This document shows, piece after piece, positions 25,020-33,261 of a stretch of DNA of 55,794 bases (position 1 is the stretch's first letter; every line of letters starts with the position of its first letter). This DNA is from Parcubacteria group bacterium RIFCSPLOWO2_01_FULL_48_18 (lineage in GTDB: Bacteria > Patescibacteriota > Minisyncoccia > UBA6257 > WO2-01-48-18). The position numbers and the translations under genes are program-made. The notes under the pieces are model-generated. The model made no database searches. It was not told the origin of the DNA and saw nothing but the letters and a program-made list of their open reading frames with translations. The DNA is taken from NCBI GenBank assembly GCA_001824435.1, contig MHXH01000023.1, forward strand, positions 66,148 to 121,941. The letters are read 5' to 3'.

Positions 25020-26273
25020 TTACCGAGCATAGGTGCCGCTGAGCTCAACTGCGTCAAGGTTGATATAAGCAAGCTCGGGGCTCCTGTTTTGTTGATAGAT
25101 CCAGCGAAGCCGTAGTTCAGCGCCGTCCCACGTGGCTTTGTTTCCTGCAGATACGGTAGAAAAGACCACGTTCACGGTTGCAGGAAACAAAACGCTGTTT
25201 GAAGTAACAAGCTTTTCTTCAGTAAGCGGGGCATTTTCCAACCCATCATAAACCTGAATGTATAGACTGGAGTTATCATCGGTGCGCGGAGACTGAAGAG
25301 ATACGCGAAGCTTTGCAGCAAGCATTTCCATTGATACAAAATCGGCGGGCATATCGGAAAAATTGACGAACACATAGTCGGCGCCCCCTCTCCTCTTGTC
25401 CCCGTCTCCGTAAATAACTATTCCATCCGTAGAATCGGGGTCGTCATCGATTCTATCCCAGCATGTGTTCACACAGAAGACTCCGTTGTTGGTGCCGTCT
25501 GGCGCAACCGGACGCAGGGTAATTCCTAATCCAGCAATGAACTCGGCGAGCCTGCCTGTTAATAATTCAATCTGTCTTTGTATTTCGGAAATCTGATTTT
25601 TTATATCTTGAATCTCTGTTTGCTGAGTTGAGGTCGGTTCTGATAAAGGCGGGGGTGATTCTGTCGGAAGAGACGAGGGTAGTACACTTTCAATCGGGGT
25701 CACAGACTCAATGGCCTGGGGAAGAAGTGATGGTTCGGTTGGAGGAGGCGGCTCGGTCGGCGGAGGTGGCAGGGGTGGCGGGGGTTCAACAGGCGGAGGT
25801 AACGGGGGTGGCGGGGGTTCAGTAAGATAGAAAACCCGGGCATTGCTTATTCCGTTCTCGTTCACCACTTTAATCGGACATGCCGAACCAACAGAACACG
25901 TAAACGATTCTGAAAGAACGAACGTAAACAAGGTGCCACCAATGGATTCAACGCCAGACAAAACCGTCCTTCCATGAACAAAAATACTGTTGTCTAAAGC
26001 GAAGCCGGAGCCACTAACTGTTACGGCGGTTCCAACCGGCCCATATAAAGGCGAGAGTTCATATATTTTGGGTATTAACTTGAATTTCTCTACAATAAGT
26101 GAAACTTGTTCCCCAATCTCGTCAAGCTGCTCCTTGATTTGACCCGGGGCAGTTTCGTTACCAGGAAACGCATCGGGCATTGCCGCAAAAACGACAACTA
26201 CGAACGAAAAAATAACAGCAATGGCGGCAACTCCTGTTAACAAGGAAACGGCAGTGGCAAGATCTTTTCTCAT
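25020..26273 (-). CDS. surface protein with IPT/TIG domain and proline-rich stalk
   Basis: About 417 residues: an N-terminal membrane anchor, a short coiled coil (GQIKEQLDEIGEQVSLIVEKF), an IPT/TIG domain (LSPLYGPVGTAVTVSGSGF), a long proline/threonine/glutamate-rich stalk (PPPPLPPPVEPPPP), a second coiled coil (QDIKNQISEIQRQIELL) and a C-terminal beta-sandwich resembling carbohydrate-binding modules (LRVSLQSPRTDDNSSLYIQVYDG). It probably projects from the cell surface. The start at 26273 is where the anchor begins; no ribosome site. Confidence 0.75.
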   Translation of the reverse strand: MRKDLATAVSLLTGVAAIAVIFSFVVVVFAAMPDAFPGNETAPGQIKEQLDEIGEQVSLIVEKFKLIPKIYELSPLYGPVGTAVTVSGSGFALDNSIFVHGRTVLSGVESIGGTLFTFVLSESFTCSVGSACPIKVVNENGISNARVFYLTEPPPPPLPPPVEPPPPLPPPPTEPPPPTEPSLLPQAIESVTPIESVLPSSLPTESPPPLSEPTSTQQTEIQDIKNQISEIQRQIELLTGRLAEFIAGLGITLRPVAPDGTNNGVFCVNTCWDRIDDDPDSTDGIVIYGDGDKRRGGADYVFVNFSDMPADFVSMEMLAAKLRVSLQSPRTDDNSSLYIQVYDGLENAPLTEEKLVTSNSVLFPATVNVVFSTVSAGNKATWDGAELRLRWIYQQNRSPELAYINLDAVELSGTYAR

Positions 26274-26350
26274 GTATATACAATAACACGGCTCATTCAA
26301 AAAATCATGCTGATTTATCCACAATGCCCTAGAACTTTAAGACCACCCTT

Positions 26351-27748
26351 CTACTTGCGTTTATACAAACCAACTAGTTCGGCGCGATCCAAAATGTGCC
26401 CTTCCATTGCTTTTTCGACATCTATTTTCTTTGCCTTAACATCAAGGTCCAGCGTGGTATCGAGCGCGTAAAGCTTAAAGAAATATCGATGGGTTCCAGA
26501 AGGCGGGCACGGACCGCCATAGCCCGAATTTCCAAAACTGGTAATACCCTCCACCGTACCGGCAGGAACGGAATTTTCTCCAATCTCTGTTGTTTTCGGA
26601 CCAATATTCCACAACGTCCAATGCACCCATGTCCCCATGGGCGCGTCCGGGTCATCGTTAATCAATACGAAACTCTTCGTGCCCTCCGACGCACCGGAAA
26701 TCATAAAAGGGGGGTTTACGTTTTCGCCATCACAGGTGTATTTCGGCGGAATTGATTGGTTGTGCCCGAACGCAGGACTGCTTATTTTCATATTCTCTAT
26801 CGTAGTCTGTGCGTCTTCGCCGGTCAAGATTTGAGCTTGACATGTTCTGCTGAATCTTTCAAAAAATTTAGGATTGTTCCGAATTTGCTTTTTTATATCA
26901 GTCGCTCCGCTTTCCACTAATTCTCTTAAGCCCTGACACCACATTTCGTTCCTTTTTTGACGTGACCTATCAACTGTGCGCTTGCTCTTTTCACGCTTGC
27001 TGTCCCCGTCTGAATTTTCCCCGTTGCGCTTACGAACGTCTTCCGGCTCAAAAAGGGTTTCCTCTTCCGACCGCTCCTCATCAACATCCTCCCCTTTTTC
27101 TTCTCTTGTCCGAAGAGTTTCTTGCGGCCTTAATCCGGAATCTCCAACCGTCTTCCCCGATTGCGGTGCCTCTTCATGTTCATCCTTGTATTCCTCATCG
27201 CTTTTGTCTTCTTTTTCGCTTCCATGTTCATCTTCGGTTTCAAATTCATCTTGGCTTCCAAAATCAGCTTCCAGATCAACTTCGGACGCATCCCTTTCTT
27301 GATCGCCATTAATCGCTTCGAAGGAATTATAAAGAGCTCTGTCCAGGTCTTTCGAGAGATTTTCAATCCGAGGATTTTGCGGATTCTTCTCTTTCATCTT
27401 TTCTATTTCTTCAAAGCGGCGTTGGGCTAGTTTTAAATGGACAATCGGCTTTTCGCTTGGATCAACTAGCGTTACATCAACAATTTCTTTCGAGCGCTTG
27501 AGCGGATACAAAATGCTCTCCGGTCCGACATTTTTCTGATCAGCATAGGTGGCTGCCCCGCTGACAACAATCATAAGCGCGATTCCCGCAGCAAAGCCTC
27601 GTACATAATATCGCAAAGCATACAGCCGTCCGACCGAATGCATTGCCGGAAACTTTTTCCGAAACGCCGCAAGATACGCCGCCTTTGTTTTCTCAACAAA
27701 TTCTTGCGTCGGCGCATATTCTTTTTTCCAAAACGATTTTTTAAACAT
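26351..27748 (-). CDS. DUF5667 protein fused to a PEBP (YbhB/YbcL-like) domain
   Basis: About 465 residues. N-terminal: a membrane protein of the DUF5667 type (GPESILYPLKRSKEIVDVTLVDPSEKP, KLAQRRFEEIEKM) followed by a very acidic low-complexity linker. The C-terminal 146 residues are a complete phosphatidylethanolamine-binding-like domain (MKISSPAFGHNQSIPPKYTC, DDPDAPMGTWVHWTLWNI, SGYGGPCPPSGTHRYFF). The ATG overlaps the sigma-factor stop by eight bases, indicating coupled translation; DUF5667 proteins may act as anti-sigma or envelope partners. The Met before KISSPAF could also serve as an internal start for a free PEBP protein. Confidence 0.8.
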   Translation of the reverse strand: MFKKSFWKKEYAPTQEFVEKTKAAYLAAFRKKFPAMHSVGRLYALRYYVRGFAAGIALMIVVSGAATYADQKNVGPESILYPLKRSKEIVDVTLVDPSEKPIVHLKLAQRRFEEIEKMKEKNPQNPRIENLSKDLDRALYNSFEAINGDQERDASEVDLEADFGSQDEFETEDEHGSEKEDKSDEEYKDEHEEAPQSGKTVGDSGLRPQETLRTREEKGEDVDEERSEEETLFEPEDVRKRNGENSDGDSKREKSKRTVDRSRQKRNEMWCQGLRELVESGATDIKKQIRNNPKFFERFSRTCQAQILTGEDAQTTIENMKISSPAFGHNQSIPPKYTCDGENVNPPFMISGASEGTKSFVLINDDPDAPMGTWVHWTLWNIGPKTTEIGENSVPAGTVEGITSFGNSGYGGPCPPSGTHRYFFKLYALDTTLDLDVKAKKIDVEKAMEGHILDRAELVGLYKRK

Positions 27749-28313
27749 GGTTTTCCGGAGCATTATATTTACCGCGCAGTTTCCGGCTCAGCCGGCTCAC
27801 TGCAACTCGCAAAGCGCCTTCTGGTTTATTCGTTATCTTGGCAATATCTCGGTATGAAAGATCGACAACATAACGTAAGCGGAACAACTCCTGTTCTTCG
27901 ACGGTAAACGTTTTTATGATATCGCCGATAAGCTGTCGAGCCTCCACGCGTCCAGAGTCGTACTCCACATCGTCGGCCGCGATGCGCTCCGGCGCGCGCG
28001 CCCCTTCTAAATCCGCAAACGGTATTTCGTGCTGACGGCGATAATAATCGATGAGCGTGTTCCTGGCCATTTTCCAAAACCACGCGGAAAAACTTCCCTT
28101 CTTTGGATCAAACGTTTCTATGTTATCCACGAGTTTCAGAAAGATATCCTGCGCGAGATCTTCTGCTAATGCCTTATTTCCCACTCGATTCAGACAAAAA
28201 CCAAACACCTTGCCGACCAACGCTTGATAAAGGTCAGCTGCGGCCCTCTCGTTGCCCCGCTGCATTTCTCGCGCCAAACGATCCACATTGTTACCGAACA
28301 AAAGTCCTTTCAT
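27741..28313 (-). CDS. ECF-type sigma factor
   Basis: A 190-residue sigma-70 family factor: region 2 (LYQALVGKVFGFCLNRVG, AEDLAQDIFLKLVDNIETFDP, FSAWFWKMARNTLIDYYRR) and region 4 (FTVEEQELFRLRYVVDLSYRDIAKI, EGALRVAVSRLSRKLR). No region 3, as in ECF sigmas. It overlaps the downstream DUF5667 gene by eight bases. Upstream there is a possible ECF-like promoter (TGTAACAT, then CGTAT after about 17 bases), which would fit autoregulation, but this is weak. Confidence 0.93.
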   Translation of the reverse strand: MKGLLFGNNVDRLAREMQRGNERAAADLYQALVGKVFGFCLNRVGNKALAEDLAQDIFLKLVDNIETFDPKKGSFSAWFWKMARNTLIDYYRRQHEIPFADLEGARAPERIAADDVEYDSGRVEARQLIGDIIKTFTVEEQELFRLRYVVDLSYRDIAKITNKPEGALRVAVSRLSRKLRGKYNAPENHV

Positions 28314-28383
28314 TGATACTATACGCCTGTCAATGGGTTAATGTTACAAAAAATACAATACTGGCGGCTTTTTCGCAAGAATG

Positions 28384-28409
28384 AAAAAATCGCCCTCATT
28401 GAGGACGAT
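28384..28409 (-). terminator. terminator of the DUF1653 gene
   Basis: Minus-strand stem ATCGTCCTC/GAGGGCGAT (one G-U pair) followed by TTTTTT. Confidence 0.75.
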
Positions 28410-28420
28410 GCTCTTCCGCA

Positions 28421-28975
28421 TCAAAACTGACGCACCGGCCGAAAGCGCGGCCCTTTATATCCCTCTTTCTCAATCTCTTCGAAGAACTCCTTCCGCGGCC
28501 TCACCCATATGCAGCCGCCTCCTCCAAGATACGATCTATAAAACAACATTTCCTCTCCGGTATTCGCGTCAAGGGCGCTGCCGAAAACCAAATAATCGCT
28601 GCCTTTGTAGTGGCGGTAAACGCCGGGCCGAACCCTCGCCGGATCCAATCTATCACCGGAAAGCGATGCCCTGAATCCGATACAGCCGAGCAAAAACTCA
28701 TTCTCCGGCGGCACTCCAAAATACGGTTCCTCTAATCTCCCTCCGCGCGCGTTCCGCAGAATATTCACCGCATCCCACCAGCAAAGATTGTGCCCGTGCT
28801 GATCGGCGCAAATATCTATCTCGGAGCGAAAGCGAATCAGCTCTTCGCGCGCCTCGCTCGCCTCCTTGGATCTTTGCATCAACTCAAGCACTAATTCCTG
28901 GTTACGCTGTTTCAACGAATCAAGCTGCGCGCCAAGCTCGGCTATCCTCTCCAGCATCCGATTGAGTTCCTGCAT
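28421..28975 (-). CDS. coiled-coil protein with C-terminal DUF1653 domain
   Basis: A 184-residue protein: an N-terminal coiled coil (about 1-50, MQELNRMLERIAELGAQLDSL), a central region with DQHGHNLCWWDAVNILRN, and a DUF1653 domain (PGVYRHYKGSDYLVFGSALD, then EEMLFYRSYLG and IWVRPRKEFFEEI). DUF1653 is a small beta-rich domain of unknown function usually found alone. The coiled-coil extension suggests a multimer. Monocistronic, with its own terminator. Confidence 0.75.
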   Translation of the reverse strand: MQELNRMLERIAELGAQLDSLKQRNQELVLELMQRSKEASEAREELIRFRSEIDICADQHGHNLCWWDAVNILRNARGGRLEEPYFGVPPENEFLLGCIGFRASLSGDRLDPARVRPGVYRHYKGSDYLVFGSALDANTGEEMLFYRSYLGGGGCIWVRPRKEFFEEIEKEGYKGPRFRPVRQF

Positions 28976-29025
28976 TTACGCCCCCTCGTTTTTCGATACT
29001 ATTCCTCTGCTAACACAATTATGGC

Positions 29026-29172
29026 ATGCTCATTTATCCAGCGTCAACTGACTGGGAACGCCATTTAGAGACATTAAAAAACCTGCTTAGTATTGAATCC
29101 TCGCAAAATCCGTGGTCCTACGATTATCAGAGTATTGACTTAATCGCAATACGATTTCCGAACGGTTCCTAA
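29026..29172 (+). CDS. possible small protein or gene remnant
   Basis: A 48-residue frame (MLIYPASTDWERHLETLKNLL, ending in IAIRFPNGS) whose composition looks protein-like, but it has no ribosome site and no recognised family. It may be the remnant of a longer gene; it is the only coding-like stretch in the 278-base gap 28976-29253. Confidence 0.3.
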   Translation: MLIYPASTDWERHLETLKNLLSIESSQNPWSYDYQSIDLIAIRFPNGS

Positions 29173-29253
29173 ATCATTGATTTTTTAAGTGACTTCATAT
29201 AATAATGCATAGCTTCGACAAACATCGCCTTTACAACCGCATAGAGGCTGATC

Positions 29254-30111
29254 ATGGATATGGGGTGGCCGGAGGATTTCTGGCAAAAAAGCCGAGAACC
29301 GGAACATAACGATTGCCAAGCGCACGAGTATAGAGGGTATAAATTTGCAATCGATATCCAAAGAATCAGGGCGCTTCTTAGAAACATCGTGGACGAGTAC
29401 GAAAAAAAGGATGCCGCGGACTTCGTAAGTGTCCTTTGCGAAGGATTACCTCTTCCGGACATAAGAATTTTGGACGAGATAGTAGCGACAGGCTCATTGT
29501 TTGGAAGCGAGTTTAAGGCCGGGGGGCAGTACTGTCCCAAGAAGAAAGAAATTTCAATTTCGGCGCAGGCCGCCTATAAAAAGATTGTGGGAGAAGGATT
29601 TTCTGATGCGCAAAGATGGTTTTCGTATGCCGTAGCCCATGAACTGCGGCATTGGATTCAGGACGTCGCTAAAAATATACAACTTGGTTATGGCTTTCGG
29701 AGTCTCCTGCGCTATCTCTATTGGCCGCACGTCTTCTCTGTATTTGCCAGTTATTTTATCTGCTTTGCCGGGGCATTGATCTTTATATCCGTTTCTACAG
29801 GAATAGCCTTGACCACGCTCTACCCTTTCACGCCCTGGGCGTGGATTCAGGCTTCGCTGTTGATTTTTGCCGGATTCATATCTCTCACAGTTCTTATGCT
29901 ATTGCTTGGGGGGGTATTCACCGGATTACGGTCCATTAAATTCTTCAAAGATCTTTTGGCGCTTGCCGATAGCCTATATAACGTCATAGTGCATAAACTT
30001 ATCTCTTGGGAGGTTGATGCCGAAAGGTTCGGCCAATACGCCAGCAAAAACCCGGAGTGGCGGACGATCGTAAGCATCGAAGAGGTCGCAAACAGGCGGA
30101 CTGACGATTAA
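29254..30111 (+). CDS. membrane protein with HExxH zinc-metalloprotease motif
   Basis: A 285-residue protein with the motif HELRH (His129, Glu130, His133) in SYAVAHELRHWIQD, two long membrane segments (about 155-188 and 196-226) and a later WEVDAERFGQ (Glu253, Asp255) that could provide the third zinc ligand, as in M48-type peptidases. An N-terminal helical domain precedes it. I do not recognise a specific family. GAGG seven bases upstream supports the start at 29254; a terminator follows. Confidence 0.65.
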   Translation: MDMGWPEDFWQKSREPEHNDCQAHEYRGYKFAIDIQRIRALLRNIVDEYEKKDAADFVSVLCEGLPLPDIRILDEIVATGSLFGSEFKAGGQYCPKKKEISISAQAAYKKIVGEGFSDAQRWFSYAVAHELRHWIQDVAKNIQLGYGFRSLLRYLYWPHVFSVFASYFICFAGALIFISVSTGIALTTLYPFTPWAWIQASLLIFAGFISLTVLMLLLGGVFTGLRSIKFFKDLLALADSLYNVIVHKLISWEVDAERFGQYASKNPEWRTIVSIEEVANRRTDD

Positions 30112-30158
30112 AATTTCTCGCGAGCAAACAAAGCGCCAATGTTTAAGGAATGTCATCC

Positions 30159-30186
30159 GCGCGGTCTTCATGGGCCGCGCTTTTCT
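30159..30186 (+). terminator. terminator of the HExxH protein gene
   Basis: Stem GCGCGG/CCGCGC with a ten-base loop followed by TTTTCT. Confidence 0.7.
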
Positions 30187-30322
30187 ATTGGAGATCGCTA
30201 TAATTGCAATAAATTCAAAGGCCGGGAACATCCACAGCGCCGCTATGAGGAGTGTGTACTTATGATTATGAATTATGATGCTTCCACGGCTTCCAAGCAG
30301 CGCCACAAGCTGCAGCCAAAAG

Positions 30323-31999
30323 TTAGACAGCAAACTCAATTCTCTCCAAAGACCGCGGAGCCAGATAGAGCGAAAGAACAATGATACACAGCGAACCGAT
30401 CCCAAAAAGGACCAGGGGAACAAGTGAAACAACGGTCAGATAATGGTACAAGGACAGAGCTCCGGCAGCGCCGTACGCGAGCGAACCGAAGATGAATACC
30501 AAGCCCGGAAGCGTAGTCGTAAGCACTGCCGGATCGTCCGTCTCAAAATTGGGAAACAATGCTCCCAAGCCAAGGCCAAGGGCAGTAATTGCCGCAATGG
30601 AAAGGATAATATACGCCAGAAACAGGACAGCGCTCGCAAATGAAATTCCCACGATTGCCGAATTGATAAGTCCTACGCTCACGCCAAGTACCGTAAAAGC
30701 CGCTCCGTAAAAGAAAAACTTGCCCCAGAATATACGAGAAATAGCAATCGGAGAGGTCGCGATAATCCACGCTGTTTTACGTTCAACGCTGAAGGCCGGG
30801 AATGCAAACCGCAAGGCGAAGGCGCTGATAAAATATGCGACCGCGACAATCTGGAGCGCTTGAATAATATCCGGCACGCTTTCCGGCCGGACGCGGTACT
30901 TTACCATATTGTTTTTCAGAAAGAAATTAAGCGCGGTCTGCGCAAACCACACCGACAGCAAAAACCCGATCCACATCAGATCGCGCGCATTGCGCACGAG
31001 CATGAGCGCCTCTTTCTCAAAAACGGCGCCGATGGGAGTTTTGAAAAAACGAGGGAATGATTTGAGTGTGTGGCCATCTGCAACGCGCGTACGCGCTTCA
31101 AATCTGCCTTCTTGCAACGATTGCCAGAGGGGCAAGTACCAGCGCGACAAGAAAACGAAAACTGAAAAACTAAGAAGAAAAAGAACCAACAGTTTGCCCA
31201 TAGTAACAATAGCGCCACTCTGCTGATTTTCTTGCGCGGCAAAAAGAGTAAGAGCTGACAAATGAGATGGAAATATTCCAAACCGTTCCAAGATCACCTT
31301 GACGCCGGCAACTTCCGCTTTCATGTCATGGAGATCAAACAGTTCCAACACATCGGCAGTAGCCGACTGCTGCCAAGCTACATACGAACATGCAATAAAT
31401 AGTACCGAAACGGCCGCAATAAGCCTTCCCAACAATAATCCGGATGATGCGCCCTTGCGATGGAAAAAACGAAGAACAATACCCATGCCAAGAAGTACGA
31501 CAAGCGCAATGCAAACCGTAAACGCGATTAAAACAGAAACGGATATAAACGCGATAAGCAAATTGAACTGGGCAACGGCAAACACCTTTCGCATGGCCAC
31601 GAGCGCCGGCAAGGCAATCACCAAAAGCGGCCAGAACGATGAAACAAACACCCGCGCATACGCATAGAATGGCATGAAGCGGAATTTCGGCGAAGCCATT
31701 ATCCAGCCGTCATCTCCTGCTTTAAAAAGCTGGAACAATCCTGTGATCAGCGCGCTCGCAAACACCAAATACGTAATAATCAAAAGGAAAAGTTCATACA
31801 CATATAAGGGCAGGGCAGAGCGCAAAAACGGATCGGATACCATGAACTGAAAACTCGCCTTTAAGAAAACAAAAATTCCGGCGGCAACGCCGGCAAACAC
31901 TAACAAAAATATTCCGGCAGTAATCCACTTTGCCAGCCGTTGCGTCTGGAAATAACGAAGGATCTTCAACCAATGATATTGTAATAAGAGAAAAGTCAT
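30323..31999 (-). CDS. ABC transporter permease
   Basis: A 558-residue protein with about twelve membrane helices in two blocks and no cytoplasmic enzyme domain, resembling the large permeases of ABC-2-type exporters. It is partnered with the ATP-binding protein at 32344-33066 upstream on the same strand. A 315-bp element inserted between the two genes ends seven bases before this start codon, so its ribosome site (GAAGG) partly lies in the flanking duplication. Substrate unknown. Confidence 0.75.
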   Translation of the reverse strand: MTFLLLQYHWLKILRYFQTQRLAKWITAGIFLLVFAGVAAGIFVFLKASFQFMVSDPFLRSALPLYVYELFLLIITYLVFASALITGLFQLFKAGDDGWIMASPKFRFMPFYAYARVFVSSFWPLLVIALPALVAMRKVFAVAQFNLLIAFISVSVLIAFTVCIALVVLLGMGIVLRFFHRKGASSGLLLGRLIAAVSVLFIACSYVAWQQSATADVLELFDLHDMKAEVAGVKVILERFGIFPSHLSALTLFAAQENQQSGAIVTMGKLLVLFLLSFSVFVFLSRWYLPLWQSLQEGRFEARTRVADGHTLKSFPRFFKTPIGAVFEKEALMLVRNARDLMWIGFLLSVWFAQTALNFFLKNNMVKYRVRPESVPDIIQALQIVAVAYFISAFALRFAFPAFSVERKTAWIIATSPIAISRIFWGKFFFYGAAFTVLGVSVGLINSAIVGISFASAVLFLAYIILSIAAITALGLGLGALFPNFETDDPAVLTTTLPGLVFIFGSLAYGAAGALSLYHYLTVVSLVPLVLFGIGSLCIIVLSLYLAPRSLERIEFAV

Positions 32000-32005
32000 C
32001 CCTTC

Positions 32006-32320
32006 TACGAGTTACGCAGTTGAATTGTTGGGTTCCCCTCGGCAATTTCGAAATTATTATCCTGTTCGCTTGACGCTTCGGAGTGGACAAATAATAGTCG
32101 GCTCGCTACGCTGCGCGCAGAACTTGACCTCGTCCGCCCTTGGCGAACTCGGGACTCAAACAGGCTGTGCTCGCTACCCGCCTCCTTTATTTGTGACCAC
32201 TCCTTCACTATATCGCTCACAGGATAATAATTTCTTCGTTAGAAAAAGATCAAAAGATATGCCTGCCTGCCGACAGGCAGGCCTCGACCCAACAATATAT
32301 GCTCAACTGCGTAACTCGTA
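32006..32320. mobile_element. 315-bp foldback element in the ABC operon
   Basis: Outer perfect 18-bp inverted repeats TACGAGTTACGCAGTTGA / TCAACTGCGTAACTCGTA, flanked by the 5-bp direct duplication CCTTC (32001-32005 and 32321-32325). Inside are further nested pairs: ATTGTTGGGT/ACCCAACAAT, AAATTATTATCCTGT/ACAGGATAATAATTT and GGAGTGG...CAAATAA with its complement, plus a GCCTGCCT palindrome at 32261. Transcripts would fold into one long arm. No transposase. Confidence 0.85.
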
Positions 32321-32343
32321 CCTTCGATAAAGCCCGGGGTAGG

Positions 32344-33066
32344 TTAGCCGGTGAGGGTTTTATAAATGTCCTCAAGCGTTGCCGGGCGCTTTAATTGCGC
32401 CTTTGCCAGAAGCCCATCGAACGACTCTGAAGCGACGAGCCGGCCTTTTTTCAGCACGCCGATCCGATGCGAAAGCTCCTGAGCAACCGAAAGCGTATGC
32501 GTAGCTAAAATCACTGCGCCGCCGTTTTTTGCGAATCGAGCAAATTCTTTTTTTGCGGCTTCGGCGCTCGTCGGATCAAGACCGACAATCGGCTCATCGA
32601 TAAGCAAGAGTTTTGGCTCATGCAAGAACGCGGCCAAAATTGTAAATTTCTGTTTATTGCCCCGCGAGTATGATTCAAAGTACTCTTTTTCAATCCCTTG
32701 AAGATCAAATACTGAAAGCAGCCCCGGGATGCGTTGCGTGCGGGTTTTTTCATCAACGCCATACATCGCACCCACAAAATGAAGAAATTCCTCGCCGGTC
32801 ATTTTAGGCCAGACCGACGGTTCATCGGGAATATAGCCGATGAAGGATTTCGTCTTTATCGATTGCCGTACGACATCGAATCCTCCAACCTCAACACTGC
32901 CGCCGCTCGGCCGCAAAAGTCCGACGATCGTTTTAATGATCGTTGTTTTCCCCGAACCATTCGGCCCGATAATCGAATAAATCTCTCCGGGCCTAATTTC
33001 AAACGATACATCGTTGACTGCCGCATTCGTCCCGAATTGCTTGATAAGATTCTGTACGCGAAGCAT
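32344..33066 (-). CDS. ABC transporter ATP-binding protein
   Basis: A 240-residue ATPase: Walker A GPNGSGKTT at 34-42, a signature region YSRGNKQKFTI (a variant of LSGGQ), Walker B LLLIDEPIVGLD and switch histidine in ATHTLSVA. It energises export by the permease encoded next (30323-31999). The gap between the two is filled by the 315-bp foldback element, which could reduce or uncouple permease expression. Confidence 0.92.
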   Translation of the reverse strand: MLRVQNLIKQFGTNAAVNDVSFEIRPGEIYSIIGPNGSGKTTIIKTIVGLLRPSGGSVEVGGFDVVRQSIKTKSFIGYIPDEPSVWPKMTGEEFLHFVGAMYGVDEKTRTQRIPGLLSVFDLQGIEKEYFESYSRGNKQKFTILAAFLHEPKLLLIDEPIVGLDPTSAEAAKKEFARFAKNGGAVILATHTLSVAQELSHRIGVLKKGRLVASESFDGLLAKAQLKRPATLEDIYKTLTG

Positions 33067-33120
33067 ATAGAAATTATAACATAGCTCTTAATCAATCAGA
33101 TTAGCTTTGCGTTTTCCTGT

Positions 33121-33146
33121 AAAAAATCAACCGCGCGGGGCGGTTG
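33121..33146 (-). terminator. terminator of the deoxyribosyltransferase-like gene
   Basis: Minus-strand stem CAACCGC/GCGGTTG followed by ATTTTTT. Confidence 0.75.
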
Positions 33147-33157
33147 CTAGTGCTGAA

Positions 33158-33242
33158 TTAACTTAATTTTGATGCGGCCGTTGTCGCAAAACGTCCCATA
33201 AACACAGTATTTTTTATCACAGAGCAGGCAAAATTAAGTTAA
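33158..33242. mobile_element. 85-bp MITE-like element
   Basis: Perfect 14-bp inverted repeats TTAACTTAATTTTG / CAAAATTAAGTTAA, flanked by a TGAA direct duplication (33154-33157 and 33243-33246). It sits between a gene and its terminator. No relation to the other families is visible. Confidence 0.75.
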
Positions 33243-33261
33243 TGAAGTACTGGTTCTACGC

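Noticed and set aside
30262-30384. 40-residue plus-strand frame with GAGGAG upstream
   Set aside because: It overlaps the end of the ABC permease gene on the other strand, has low-complexity composition and no recognised family.
32005-32220. 71-residue minus-strand reading frame upstream of the ABC permease
   Set aside because: It lies within the 315-bp foldback element and its arginine/serine-rich composition reflects the inverted repeats.
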